A DNA stretch of 64,000 nt, from NCBI GenBank assembly GCA_017623655.1, contig JAGAON010000003.1, positions 310,001 through 374,000 of the forward strand, read 5' to 3'. The notes under the pieces were generated by a model. The model did not search any database, was not told where the DNA came from, and worked only from the letters and a program-made list of their open reading frames with translations. This DNA comes from Prevotella sp. GTDB lineage: Bacteria; Bacteroidota; Bacteroidia; Bacteroidales; Bacteroidaceae. Position 1 is the stretch's first letter, and each line of letters begins with the position of its first letter. The translations under genes were made by a program, and so were the position numbers. Positions 9,159 through 18,041 of this stretch are shown here, in pieces.

Positions 9159-9211
9159 CCCCTACCCGGTGGATGTTGCGCCGTGGGGGTGCGTGCATCG
9201 TGGGGTAGGGG
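9159..9211 (-). terminator. Inverted repeat downstream of the 9.3-kb gene
   Basis: CCCCTACCC at 9159-9167 pairs with GGGTAGGGG at 9203-9211 around a 35-base loop. It lies about 90 bases past the stop of the gene ending at 9300, so it could end that transcript, but the long loop makes this uncertain. The rest of 8961-9299 is AT-rich with nothing else recognised. Confidence 0.4.
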
Positions 9212-9299
9212 GCCGTGTTAACCTAAAAAACCTTTATTCCTTTGCCTTTACCATTTGTCCTGTTTTTATAGCTGTTGCGGTTGCAATATGTCGTGAAAA

Positions 9300-9998
9300 C
9301 TATCTCTTGTAAAACTTGTGGGCGCGCGGTTGGCGGAAGTTCTGTGCCTGTTGGCGTTGTGTGCTGAGCTTTTCGAGGTACTCTATGTACTTCTCGTCAC
9401 CGAGGATGGTGCGCAGTTCGGTGCGGTAACTCTTTGCGCAGGCCTGCATCTTCTCCCTGCTTTCCTTCATCTTTGCCATGAACTGTCCGCGCCTTTCTTT
9501 CTTTTCCTCCGGTGTCAGGGTCTCTTTCTTCTTGTCGGCGGCCTTGTCTCCCTTTTTCATGCGCTTTTTGTCGGCTTTCTTTTCTTTCTTGTCAAGAGCC
9601 TTGTCCTTGTTGTCTTGGGAGGCGTCGGCCATCGGACGGTTCGGTCTCATGGTCATGCGTATGGCGCGCATTTCTTCTGTCTTCCGCTTTTTTAGTTCCT
9701 TTACGGCGTTCACCTTGGTTGAGTCGAGACCGAGGGATCTTATTGTCTGCATATTGACAATCATGTCGTTCTTGGCCGGCCGGACGTTGTGCATACGTTG
9801 CGGAACGCCGTGGAAATGTCCGCATTGGCACTGCTGGCCATACAGGCAGTATCCGTTCATGTTGCGGTTATGGTGATATGGACGATATTTTTTGCCTGTC
9901 TTGGGCTTGTTCCGTGACTCTTCCTTATTGTTGTTTGGCTGAGCCGACATAGCGAGGCTCATGCAGATGCACATCAGTGCCATGATAATCTTTTTCAT
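9300..9998 (-). CDS. Small exported Lys/Glu-rich protein, function unknown
   Basis: 232 residues with a clear signal peptide (MKKIIMALMCICMSLAMSAQ). The mature part has a Cys/His-rich patch, YCLYGQQCQCGHFHG, which could bind metal. A long, highly charged helical region follows (KKEKKADKKRMKKGDKAADK), then a C-terminal part with KMKESREKMQACAKSYRTEL. The pattern of a signal peptide, charged helices and an LTPEEKKERR motif resembles the DUF4890/Spy-like small periplasmic proteins of Bacteroidales, but I cannot assign a function. It is monocistronic and no clear promoter box was found. Confidence 0.75.
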   Translation of the reverse strand: MKKIIMALMCICMSLAMSAQPNNNKEESRNKPKTGKKYRPYHHNRNMNGYCLYGQQCQCGHFHGVPQRMHNVRPAKNDMIVNMQTIRSLGLDSTKVNAVKELKKRKTEEMRAIRMTMRPNRPMADASQDNKDKALDKKEKKADKKRMKKGDKAADKKKETLTPEEKKERRGQFMAKMKESREKMQACAKSYRTELRTILGDEKYIEYLEKLSTQRQQAQNFRQPRAHKFYKR

Positions 9999-10084
9999 AA
10001 TGCTGTTCTTGTTTTGTCGGGTGGTTGTTTCTTACCGTTGTTTTGTAGAACGTTCTGATTATATGACGTATGCTTTTGCAAAAG

Positions 10085-10289
10085 GTTTAACCCAAATCGG
10101 TCATTAGAGCGACAATTAGGATGTTTATTGTTAATTTATATGTCTTTTCTTCCGTCCGGCCTTTCTATTTGCTGTCTTGCTTCCCGCCTTGTCTCGCCAT
10201 AGCCCGCTATGCCTTCGCCAAGACGGTTGCAATGCAACAAATATAAAGACTGGACGAATTAGAAATCTAATGACCGATTTGGGTTTAAC
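10085..10289. mobile_element. MITE-like element with ~25-bp terminal inverted repeats
   Basis: The left end around 10085-10109 contains CCCAAATCGGTCATTAGA, and the right end around 10265-10289 contains its inverse TCTAATGACCGATTTGGG. The arms match over about 24 bases with one two-base swap (TTTAACCC against TTAAACCC). The ~155-base interior has no gene. This is the layout of a non-autonomous transposon, or a remnant of an insertion sequence, sitting between the promoter side of the 9.3-kb gene and the 3' end of the pectate lyase gene. The matching transposase is not in the window. Confidence 0.6.
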
Positions 10290-10305
10290 GGCAGAATAAA
10301 ATAAA

Positions 10306-10333
10306 ACCCGCCGGCGATTTCTCGTCGGCGGGT
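10306..10333 (-). terminator. Rho-independent terminator of the pectate lyase gene
   Basis: ACCCGCCGGCGA (10306-10317) pairs with TCGTCGGCGGGT (10322-10333) over 12 bp with one G-T pair and a 4-base loop. On the minus strand the stem is followed by TTTATTTTATT. Confidence 0.88.
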
Positions 10334-10352
10334 GGTTTGTTTTGCAACGTTC

Positions 10353-13300
10353 TTATTGCCCGATGAAAGTCTTGTGGTTCTTTATGTAAAGCTGTCCCTT
10401 GACTGTCGTGGTTACGGGACGGCCTGCCACGTCGTAGATGATGCCGTTGTCCGTATCGGTCTCAGCCTTTACGCTCTCCGCACCGGTTGTAGTGCCGGTG
10501 ATGGTGATGCCGGTGAAGAAGGTTGACAGGCTTACATTGCGCACAATGTAGAACGACTTTATGCCGGCCATGGCCTCTGTTACGTCGATGGTCAGCGTTT
10601 CCTCCGTGTTCTTTTTGGTGCAGGTCACGCTTGCGAAGGCTGCTTTTGCCTGATCGGTGTAGAGACTTACGCCGTATGGTTTCGTTGCACTCGGGGTGGA
10701 GGTGGCGTAGCATGACACGCTGATCTTGTCGCCGGCCTTCAACGGGTTGGTGAGGGTTACGAGCACATATTTGCTGTTTGTAGCGGTGGCGTCGCCGTCT
10801 AACTTCATCGCGAAGCCCGTGCCGGAGATGTCGGAGGCGCTTATTCTGTTGACGTTGCCGAACTGGAACGTTCCGCCCTGTGTGGTTATTGGCTCGCTGT
10901 AATTCTTTGTTGAGCCGTCAACGACCGTTGCCGGTACAGTTTCCTTTACCGTAAACTTGTATATAGCCGTTGCGTCAGTGTCGCCCTTGCCCGGCTCAGG
11001 GTCTGTACCGGGCTCCGGATCAGTGCCGGGTTCCGGGTCTGTTCCGCCGGCACCCGGTTCCATTTCCGTTGCGCCTTTCTTGTGGAGAATCTTTATTCCC
11101 TGTATGTTCAGACCGCCGGTGGAGGTGTTCTCTATCTTGATGAATACGCAGTGGGTGGTGTCCATGACTGCGGAAGAGAAGTTCTTTTCATATATTCCTG
11201 ACGGGGCTTTGGTCACATCGGCGACCTTCTTCCAGTTGACGCTGTCGGTGGAGGTGTAGATGTTGAGATATACCGAGCCTGTACGGTAGAGGTAAGCGGC
11301 GAAGGTTGTTATGCCTTTCTTGCATCTGAACACTGCTGAGCCGCCGTCAGTGACGCCTTGTCCGCTTGCCTTTGCAAGCTGGAGTGAGCCGGTATAGACG
11401 GTGGAGGAGAATGACTTGTTGTTTGCTTCGGCGTCGTATGAGTAGTCGGGAACGAATAATGATGTCTCCGAGCCGGCCACTTTGCCGTTGCCGAGGGTAA
11501 TGGTTCCGTCAGCGAGGTATGTCTCTACCTGTGCTTGGTTGTCCGCACTGAAGAAGAAATAGTCGTCTGCGGTGCCGATGTATGGCTCCTCTTCCAGTGT
11601 GTTGTCTTCTCCACTGTCCTCGGAACCGGTGTTGTCTCCGCTGTCTCCGTTGCCTTCGTCGGAGCTGCCGCCCTGCTCTTCGTTGGCTCCACCGTTGGAG
11701 ATGGTCTTGCCGAAGAAACCTACGAGTGTTGATTTATAGGCGTTGATGGCATCGGACAGTGCCTGTATCACGTTGGCGTTGCCGTCTTCGTTAGCGCCGA
11801 AAGTCCATGAGAAGTCGCCGTGTTGGCAGCGTCCGGCACCTAATTCGCCCTTGACGATGGCGGGAACGTCGGCTGCCGCATCGACATTATAGCCTGAGTA
11901 CATCAGTGACGGGTCGGTGTCGAAGTTGCTGTAAGTGTCTCCTCCGAGCAGTGCGGTGACCGTAGCGGGCACTTTGTCGCTCTTGTTCTCGACTACGTAA
12001 GCATCGAAGTGCTTGCCGTATGTGGCGTGTCCCTCCACGTATGGCTCAAAACTCTTCTGTCCTGTCATGATGTTTCCGAAGGCTTTGATGCTTCCGCCCG
12101 CCTCGCCGGAGAACGTTCCTTTGGTCTGGTCGCTTGTGCCCACGCCGTTGTTGATGTCCGAGCCCTGTTTGGAAGATAGCATTGGGTACTTGCAGTTGCG
12201 GAAATAGTTGTTCTCGGCGAATACGTCTGAGCCTGTGGTTGCGCCGATGCCGTATTTTGAGTTGCCGTCATAATAGTTGTTATAGACGTGTACCGACATG
12301 GTGCGGATGCGCGGATGGCGTGAGTCGGAATGGTCGAACCAGTTGTGATGATATGTCAGATAGTTCGGACCTGACTCTGATGTCATGCCGCAGAGGCTTG
12401 ACTTTCCGCTGTCCCAAAGGTGGTTGTAGGACAGGGTGGAGTATTTGGAGTCGCCCTTTATGTCGAGAGTTCCGTCGCCTTTCTTTTGGTCTGCCGCGCC
12501 TCCCGGCTTGCCATAGAAGAGGTCGAGGTTGTGAATCCATAGGTTGGAGTTATTCGTGTCCATTGACACTGCGTCATCTATGCACCACATTATGGCGAAG
12601 TTGCGCAGTTCGATGGAGCACGCATTGCGGATGAGGAAGCCGAAACCGTGGATTGTAGCGTCCTTGCCTATGCCCTCGATGGTGATGTTCATCTCTGAAT
12701 ATGCGGCCTTACCCTTTATCTGTATGCCCTCGGCGGAGCTGGAAAAGCTGTCCATGTCCCCGGCTTTTATGGTGCCGATGATGCGGAAGTCGATGGGCGT
12801 CTTGTCGTAACCCTTTTGGTATGCGTCGATGATGTTCTGGAAACCGACGCACTCTGTGATGTTGGTTGCCTTGGAACCAGTCTGCACTTTGGTCGTGATG
12901 GTCTTGGCATTGTCGGCCGTGACGTACAGAACTTTGGCTCCGGCCTTTAATGTTCCGTCGTTTTTGTATGCACCCACGCCGTTGGAGGGGTTGAAAGTGG
13001 AAGACGCTGTCTTGAAGTGTGCGAAGCCTCCACGGTCGTATGCTGTTGCGGTGAACTGTGGTGTCTCTGTCGCTTCGGCCGTGATTTCGGCGTTGTTCTG
13101 CACCGGCACTACCTTGAACTGGTATTGTCCGGCCTTCAGACCCACCGCATCGGCACGGCCGTAGGTGGCGTATTCGCGAACCAGCTCGGTGTCAAGCTGG
13201 GTCCATGTGCTTTCGGCTGTGTTGCGGACATAGACGTTGTAGGAGCAGTTTGCCTCCTTTGTCCATGTTACATAGCCTCCTTCGAACCATCCGCCGACAC

Positions 13301-13382
13301 TGATGTCTGCGACGGTAGCGTTTGCCGTGGTGCTCAAAAGGGCGAACATTGCGGCGGCGATAGAGCGTAATTGTTTCTTCAT
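10353..13382 (-). CDS. Secreted PL1-family pectate lyase with T9SS-type C-terminal tail
   Basis: 1009 residues. Order of parts: signal peptide (to about residue 22, ending ANA); a fibronectin-III-like module (to ~115); a PL1 right-handed beta-helix (about 150-480) with the hallmark blocks WCIDDAVSMDTN, TYHHNWFDHSDSRHPRIR and YGIGATTGSDVFAENNYF; an acidic Gly/Ser/Glu linker; a beta-sandwich; a PEPGTDPEPG linker; a second beta-sandwich; and a final IYDVAGRPVTTTVKGQLYIK segment typical of Prevotella T9SS sorting domains. It should cleave polygalacturonate by beta-elimination outside the cell or on its surface. The accessory sandwiches may bind carbohydrate (inference). Monocistronic, with its own terminator. 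The GH43-GH28 enzyme at 59.6 kb would act on the same polysaccharide class. Confidence 0.9.
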   Translation of the reverse strand: MKKQLRSIAAAMFALLSTTANATVADISVGGWFEGGYVTWTKEANCSYNVYVRNTAESTWTQLDTELVREYATYGRADAVGLKAGQYQFKVVPVQNNAEITAEATETPQFTATAYDRGGFAHFKTASSTFNPSNGVGAYKNDGTLKAGAKVLYVTADNAKTITTKVQTGSKATNITECVGFQNIIDAYQKGYDKTPIDFRIIGTIKAGDMDSFSSSAEGIQIKGKAAYSEMNITIEGIGKDATIHGFGFLIRNACSIELRNFAIMWCIDDAVSMDTNNSNLWIHNLDLFYGKPGGAADQKKGDGTLDIKGDSKYSTLSYNHLWDSGKSSLCGMTSESGPNYLTYHHNWFDHSDSRHPRIRTMSVHVYNNYYDGNSKYGIGATTGSDVFAENNYFRNCKYPMLSSKQGSDINNGVGTSDQTKGTFSGEAGGSIKAFGNIMTGQKSFEPYVEGHATYGKHFDAYVVENKSDKVPATVTALLGGDTYSNFDTDPSLMYSGYNVDAAADVPAIVKGELGAGRCQHGDFSWTFGANEDGNANVIQALSDAINAYKSTLVGFFGKTISNGGANEEQGGSSDEGNGDSGDNTGSEDSGEDNTLEEEPYIGTADDYFFFSADNQAQVETYLADGTITLGNGKVAGSETSLFVPDYSYDAEANNKSFSSTVYTGSLQLAKASGQGVTDGGSAVFRCKKGITTFAAYLYRTGSVYLNIYTSTDSVNWKKVADVTKAPSGIYEKNFSSAVMDTTHCVFIKIENTSTGGLNIQGIKILHKKGATEMEPGAGGTDPEPGTDPEPGTDPEPGKGDTDATAIYKFTVKETVPATVVDGSTKNYSEPITTQGGTFQFGNVNRISASDISGTGFAMKLDGDATATNSKYVLVTLTNPLKAGDKISVSCYATSTPSATKPYGVSLYTDQAKAAFASVTCTKKNTEETLTIDVTEAMAGIKSFYIVRNVSLSTFFTGITITGTTTGAESVKAETDTDNGIIYDVAGRPVTTTVKGQLYIKNHKTFIGQ

Positions 13383-13445
13383 TGCAGTTAGTGTTAATGG
13401 TTAGTAGTAGTGGTTTGCAATCTGTTTCAGTATGGTTATTATGGC

Positions 13446-13487
13446 AAGGCAGGCTGCAATCTGTTTCCACAGACTGTAGCCTGCCTT
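13446..13487 (-). terminator. Terminator of the asnS operon
   Basis: AAGGCAGGCT (13446-13455) pairs perfectly with AGCCTGCCTT (13478-13487), and the inner bases TCTGT/ACAGA pair as well. It begins 6 bases after the asnS stop codon. Confidence 0.8.
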
Positions 13488-13492
13488 TGTAT

Positions 13493-14911
13493 TTAGAACT
13501 CCGCGTTGTTCGGAGTGCGCGGGAACGGTATCACGTCGCGTATGTTCTGCATTCCTGTCACGAAGAGAATGAGACGTTCGAAGCCCAATCCGAAGCCGGC
13601 ATGTGGGCATGAACCGTATTTGCGGGTGTCGAGATACCACTCCATGTCCTTCATCGGGATGTTGCGGGCGGTTATCTCTCCCATCAGCTTGTCATAGTCT
13701 TCCTCTCGCACGGAGCCGCCGATTATCTCGCCAATCTGTGGGAACAGCACGTCGGTGCCCTGCACTGTCTGTCCGCTTTTGCCGTTATAGCCGGACTCTT
13801 CCTCGTCTATCTTCATGTAGAAAGCCTTTATCGCCTTCGGATAGTTGGTCATGATGACCGGTTTCTTGAAGTGTTCCTCCACGAGATAGCGTTCATGTTC
13901 CGACGCAAGGTCATCGCCCCACTCGCATGGGAACTCAAACTTCTTGCCGTTCTTGATGGCTTCTTGCAGTATGCGGATGCCCTCGGTGTAAGGCAGACGC
14001 ACGAAGTCCGCGTCGAGAATGGACTGCAAACGCTCTTTCAGACCCTTGTCTATCATCTTGTTCAGGAACTCGATGTCGTCCTTGCAGTTGTCAAGTGCCC
14101 ACTTGATGCAGTACTTTATGAAGTCCTCTTCGAGGTCCATCAGCTCCTCAAGGTCCATGAACGCCACCTCGGGTTCTATCATCCAGAACTCCGCAAGGTG
14201 CCTTGGCGTGTTGGAGTTTTCAGCCCGGAACGTAGGGCCGAAGGTGTAGATGGCTCCCAATGCGGTCGCTCCAAGCTCGCCTTCCAGCTGTCCTGACACG
14301 GTGAGGGAGGTCTGTTTGCCGAAGAAGTCGTCGGAATAGTCAATCTTTCCGTTCTCGTTCTTTTTCAGATCGTAAAGGTTCTTCGTCGTGACTTGGAACA
14401 TCTGGCCTGCTCCTTCGCAGTCACTGGCCGTTATAAGAGGCGTGTTGAAGTAGAAATATCCATGCTCATGGAAGTAGGTGTGTATCGCCATTGCCATGTT
14501 GTGGCGTATTCTCATCACCGCTCCGAATGTGTTTGTACGCAGGCGGAGGTGTGCATACTGCCTCATATACTCGAATGACTGTCCCTTTTTCTGCATGGGA
14601 TAGTCGTTACCGCACAGTCCGTATATTTCTATTTCTTCGGCCTGTATCTCCGAAGTCTGCCCCTTGCCGAGGCTTTCCACCAGTGTTCCCGTCACGTGGA
14701 TGCACGAACCGGTCGTTATTTTCTTCAATGTTTCCGCGTCAAACTTATCCGGTTCAACGACAATCTGTATGTTGTTGATGGTCGAACCATCGTTAAGGGC
14801 GATGAAATCCACCGCCTTGCTTGAGCGATGGGTGCGCACCCATCCCCTTACATCTATTGCTTTGCCGAAGTCTTTTTCGGCAAGAGCGTCAACGATTTTT
14901 GTCCTTTTCAT
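13493..14911 (-). CDS. asnS: Asparaginyl-tRNA synthetase
   Basis: 472 residues, the normal bacterial length. An N-terminal OB-fold anticodon-binding domain ([20 protein letters not shown]) precedes the class IIb catalytic core. Motif 2 is [20 protein letters not shown], and motif 3 is [12 protein letters not shown] near the C-terminus. The residues of motif 2 and the end ...[14 protein letters not shown] fit AsnRS rather than AspRS. It charges tRNA-Asn with asparagine. The gene follows rluB by 72 bases on the same strand and is probably co-transcribed with purB-rluB. Confidence 0.97.
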   Translation of the reverse strand: MKRTKIVDALAEKDFGKAIDVRGWVRTHRSSKAVDFIALNDGSTINNIQIVVEPDKFDAETLKKITTGSCIHVTGTLVESLGKGQTSEIQAEEIEIYGLCGNDYPMQKKGQSFEYMRQYAHLRLRTNTFGAVMRIRHNMAMAIHTYFHEHGYFYFNTPLITASDCEGAGQMFQVTTKNLYDLKKNENGKIDYSDDFFGKQTSLTVSGQLEGELGATALGAIYTFGPTFRAENSNTPRHLAEFWMIEPEVAFMDLEELMDLEEDFIKYCIKWALDNCKDDIEFLNKMIDKGLKERLQSILDADFVRLPYTEGIRILQEAIKNGKKFEFPCEWGDDLASEHERYLVEEHFKKPVIMTNYPKAIKAFYMKIDEEESGYNGKSGQTVQGTDVLFPQIGEIIGGSVREEDYDKLMGEITARNIPMKDMEWYLDTRKYGSCPHAGFGLGFERLILFVTGMQNIRDVIPFPRTPNNAEF

Positions 14912-14983
14912 GAAAAAGAAATATTTTCTTGTCTGTTTGTCAACCCGCAGCCACCCTATATATAATAAGGTGTATGGCTTCGT

Positions 14984-16429
14984 TTATTCAAAAGCTCCCA
15001 TCCGAAGCATATCCACTTCCTTTTCTGTCAGGAAGCGCCAGTCTCCGCGGCGCAGGTTCTTCTTTGTGAGACCGGCGAACAATACGCGGTCCAGCTTTAT
15101 CACACGGTAGCCCAGGCTCTCGAAGATACGGCGCACTATGCGGTTCTTTCCGGAATGAATCTCTATTCCCACCTGCTTCTTGTCGGTCTCATGGGCGTAT
15201 TCTATGGCGTCGGCCTTTATCTCGCCGTCGTCCAGTGTTATGCCTTCCGCTATCTGGCGCAGGTCGTTCAGCGTCACGTTCTTGTCAAGATACACGTGGT
15301 AAACCTTCTTCTTGAGGAACTTCGGGTGCGTCAGTTTTGACGCGAGGTCGCCGTCGTTTGTGAGCAACAGCACGCCGGTAGTGTTACGGTCAAGTCGTCC
15401 TACGGGGTATATCCTTTCCGGGCAAGCCCCCTTCACGAGGTCCATCACCGTGTGACGCTGCTGCGGGTCGTCGCTTGTCGTCACGCAATCCTTTGGCTTG
15501 TTCAGCAGCACATACACCTTTTTCTCCAGTGTTACGGGCTGGTCGTGGAACTTCACCTCATCGGTACGCATTATCTTCGTGCCGAGTTCCGTCACCACTT
15601 TGCCGTTCACCGTTACCACGCCTGCCTCGATGAAGTCGTCAGCCTCACGTCGGCTGCACACTCCGGCGTTGGCGAGGAACTTGTTAAGGCGTACCGGTTG
15701 TGTCGGGTCTATGTTGTTCTCGTTATATTCTATGCGCTTCTTGTGTGAGTATTTTGCGTTTGGGTCATAGTCAGCCGTATGCTGGCGGTTGCCGAATCCG
15801 TTACGGTTCTGCCCGTAACCGCCGCGTTGGTTGTTGTAACCGCCACGGTTCTGTCCGTATCCGCCACGCTGGTTGTTGTATCCTCCGCGGTTCTGTCCGT
15901 ATCCGCCACGCTGCTGATAACCGTTGTTACGCTGCTGGAATCCGCCCTGTTCTTGTGCGTCTCCCGTTCCGTTGCCGGCGTTGTATGGCCTGTACGGACG
16001 CTGTCCGTAGCCGCCCTGCTGTCCGTATCCTCCGCGGTTCTGTCCGTAACCGCCACGCTGCTGGTAGCCGTTGTTGCGCTGCTGGTAGCCACCCTCCCTG
16101 CGCTGGTAGCCGTTACGCTGCTGGTAACCGCCCTCCCTGCGTTGGTAGTTGTTACGCTGCTGGTAGCCACCCTCGCTTCTTTCGTGGTGGTTGTCACTTG
16201 TAAATCCCGTTCCGAAGCCCTCCGGCATGAAGCCGCCCTCGCTGTTGTTGCGGTTGTAGGCAGGTCTTTGCCGGTCGCCGTACTGCTGTCTGTCGCCGTA
16301 GTTGTTGCGTGATGTGGCTATACGGACGCGCTGACGCGGCTGACGCGGCTGGTAGTTACCCTCACGGGCGGATTCGTTGTTTGCGTAGTTAGAGTCCTGC
16401 TCCTGAATTTTCTCGTTCTCTGTTTCCAT
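14984..16429 (-). CDS. rluB: 23S rRNA pseudouridine synthase RluB with long Gly/Arg/Gln/Tyr-rich N-terminal extension
   Basis: 481 residues in two halves. Residues 1 to ~225 are low complexity, built of repeats such as GGYQQRNNGYQQRGGYGQNR and NNQRGGYGQNRGG. The C-terminal half is a standard RsuA/RluB enzyme: an S4 RNA-binding domain (VRLNKFLANAGVCSRREADD), the catalytic-Asp motif GRLDRNTTGVLLLTNDGDL, and the end motif KNRIVRRIFESLGYRVIKLDR. The enzyme should make a pseudouridine in 23S rRNA helix 80/89 (site inferred from the family). RGG-type repeats bind RNA in other proteins and may help recruit the ribosome precursor (inference). Lies between purB and asnS. Confidence 0.92.
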   Translation of the reverse strand: METENEKIQEQDSNYANNESAREGNYQPRQPRQRVRIATSRNNYGDRQQYGDRQRPAYNRNNSEGGFMPEGFGTGFTSDNHHERSEGGYQQRNNYQRREGGYQQRNGYQRREGGYQQRNNGYQQRGGYGQNRGGYGQQGGYGQRPYRPYNAGNGTGDAQEQGGFQQRNNGYQQRGGYGQNRGGYNNQRGGYGQNRGGYNNQRGGYGQNRNGFGNRQHTADYDPNAKYSHKKRIEYNENNIDPTQPVRLNKFLANAGVCSRREADDFIEAGVVTVNGKVVTELGTKIMRTDEVKFHDQPVTLEKKVYVLLNKPKDCVTTSDDPQQRHTVMDLVKGACPERIYPVGRLDRNTTGVLLLTNDGDLASKLTHPKFLKKKVYHVYLDKNVTLNDLRQIAEGITLDDGEIKADAIEYAHETDKKQVGIEIHSGKNRIVRRIFESLGYRVIKLDRVLFAGLTKKNLRRGDWRFLTEKEVDMLRMGAFE

Positions 16430-16522
16430 TGGTGTAGGAAGTTTTTTTGTGATGAATATTGTTTATGTAAATGATGTTAAGGCCTCACGGCCGGTTTATG
16501 TAATGCTTGTCTTGCGTTTGTG

Positions 16523-17890
16523 TTATATGCCCGTATAGTTTCCCGGCGTTATGCTCATCAGCTCAGCCTTTACCGCCTCGCTCACGTCCAGTGTCCTGAT
16601 GAAGTCGTGTATCGTCTCCTCGTCCATGTGCTTGTTCGTGCGTGTCAGCGCTTTCAGCGCCTCGTACGGGTGCGGGTAAGCCTCGCGGCGCAAGATTGTC
16701 TGTATTGCTTCCGCCACGACCGCCCATGTGTTGTCAAGGTCTTTCTGCAAGGCCTCCTCGTTAAGTATCAGCTTGCGCAGGCCTTTCAGGGTGCTCTGTA
16801 TGGCTATCACGCTGTGTCCGAGAGGCACGCCGATGTTCCGCAGCACGGTGGAGTCGGTAAGGTCACGCTGCAAACGGCTCACGGGCAGCTTCTGGGCGAG
16901 GAACTGCAAGATGGCGTTGGCTATGCCCAAGTTGCCCTCGGAGTTCTCGTAGTCTATCGGGTTCACCTTGTGCGGCATGGCACTTGACCCTACCTCGCCG
17001 GCCTTTATCTTCTGTTTGAAGTATTCCATGGATATATACATCCAGAAGTCACGGTCAAGGTCGATGATGATGGTGTTTATGCGGCGCACGGCATCGAATA
17101 TCGCGCCGAGGTGGTCGTAGTTGGAAATCTGGGTGGTATATTGCTCTCTTTCCAGTCCCAGCTTCTCACTGACGAACCTGTTGCCGAACTCCCGCCAGTC
17201 ATACTGCGGGTAAGCCACGTGATGCGCGTTGAAGTTACCCGTCGCGCCGCCGAACTTGGCGGTGTATTTACACTGTTTCAGTACCTCCAGCTGCTCCGTC
17301 AGACGGTATGCGAACACCATTATCTCCTTGCCCAGACGTGTCGGTGACGCCGGCTGGCCGTGTGTCTTGGCCAGCATGGGCACATCCTTCCATTCCTCGG
17401 CGTAGGCCGTCAGCTGCGCAATCAGCTCCTCCACCTGCGGCACGAACACGTCCGCCAAGGCCTCCTTTACGGACAGCGGCACGCTGGTGTTGTTGATGTC
17501 CTGCGATGTCAGGCCGAAGTGGATGAACTCGCGGCTCTGCCCGAAGTAACCCTTGCCCAGCTTCTCCTCTTCGAGGGCGTCGAGCTTCTCCTTTATGAAG
17601 TACTCCACCGCCTTCACGTCATGGTTCGTCACCTTCTCGATGTCTTTCACTCTCTGCGCGTCTTCCTCTGAGAACGCCTCGTAAATGTTCCTCAGAAGCG
17701 GGAACACCTCCTTGTCAAAGTCCTTCAACTGCGGCAGGGGCAGTTCGCAAAGTGTGATGAAATATTCTATCTCCACGCGCACCCTGTACTTTATCAAGGC
17801 ATATTCGGAGAAATAACGTGCAAGCTCTTCTGTCTTTCCGCGGTAACGGCCATCTATCGGTGAGATGGCGGTAAGTAAATCGAGATTCAT
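16523..17890 (-). CDS. purB: Adenylosuccinate lyase
   Basis: 455 residues started at the ATG at 17890 (MNLDLLTAISPIDGRYRGKT). A longer frame reaching 17950 has no ATG and runs through the promoter, so it is rejected. Family marks are the THGQPASPTRLGKE block and the fumarase/lyase signature GSSAMPHKVNPIDYENSEGN, whose flexible loop carries the catalytic Ser. PurB acts twice in purine synthesis: SAICAR to AICAR and adenylosuccinate to AMP, each time releasing fumarate. First gene of a probable purB-rluB-asnS transcript. Confidence 0.97.
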   Translation of the reverse strand: MNLDLLTAISPIDGRYRGKTEELARYFSEYALIKYRVRVEIEYFITLCELPLPQLKDFDKEVFPLLRNIYEAFSEEDAQRVKDIEKVTNHDVKAVEYFIKEKLDALEEEKLGKGYFGQSREFIHFGLTSQDINNTSVPLSVKEALADVFVPQVEELIAQLTAYAEEWKDVPMLAKTHGQPASPTRLGKEIMVFAYRLTEQLEVLKQCKYTAKFGGATGNFNAHHVAYPQYDWREFGNRFVSEKLGLEREQYTTQISNYDHLGAIFDAVRRINTIIIDLDRDFWMYISMEYFKQKIKAGEVGSSAMPHKVNPIDYENSEGNLGIANAILQFLAQKLPVSRLQRDLTDSTVLRNIGVPLGHSVIAIQSTLKGLRKLILNEEALQKDLDNTWAVVAEAIQTILRREAYPHPYEALKALTRTNKHMDEETIHDFIRTLDVSEAVKAELMSITPGNYTGI

Positions 17891-17924
17891 ATCTGTTGTT
17901 GTAATCGTAAAAGTGTAATTTGGT

Positions 17925-17933
17925 GCAAAGGTA
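17925..17933 (-). promoter_or_regulatory. -7 promoter box for purB
   Basis: Minus-strand TACCTTTGC, 34 bases before the purB ATG. It gives a leader of roughly 25-30 bases. The -33 element is not clear. Confidence 0.7.
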
Positions 17934-18005
17934 CGAATTTTTCTCCGCAAAACCTAATTTTGTGTGCGAAAAATATCGTTCCCGGCCATAATAATATTGT
18001 TCGGG

Positions 18006-18032
18006 CGTGCGTGGAAAGCGTCTCCACGCACG
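18006..18032 (-). terminator. Hairpin after the DUF4143-type ATPase gene
   Basis: CGTGCGTGGA (18006-18015) and TCCACGCACG (18023-18032) form a perfect 10-bp stem with a 7-base loop, 10 bases past the stop codon. No T-run follows on the minus strand, so termination is likely but not certain. Confidence 0.6.
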
Positions 18033-18041
18033 TTTGTCCGG

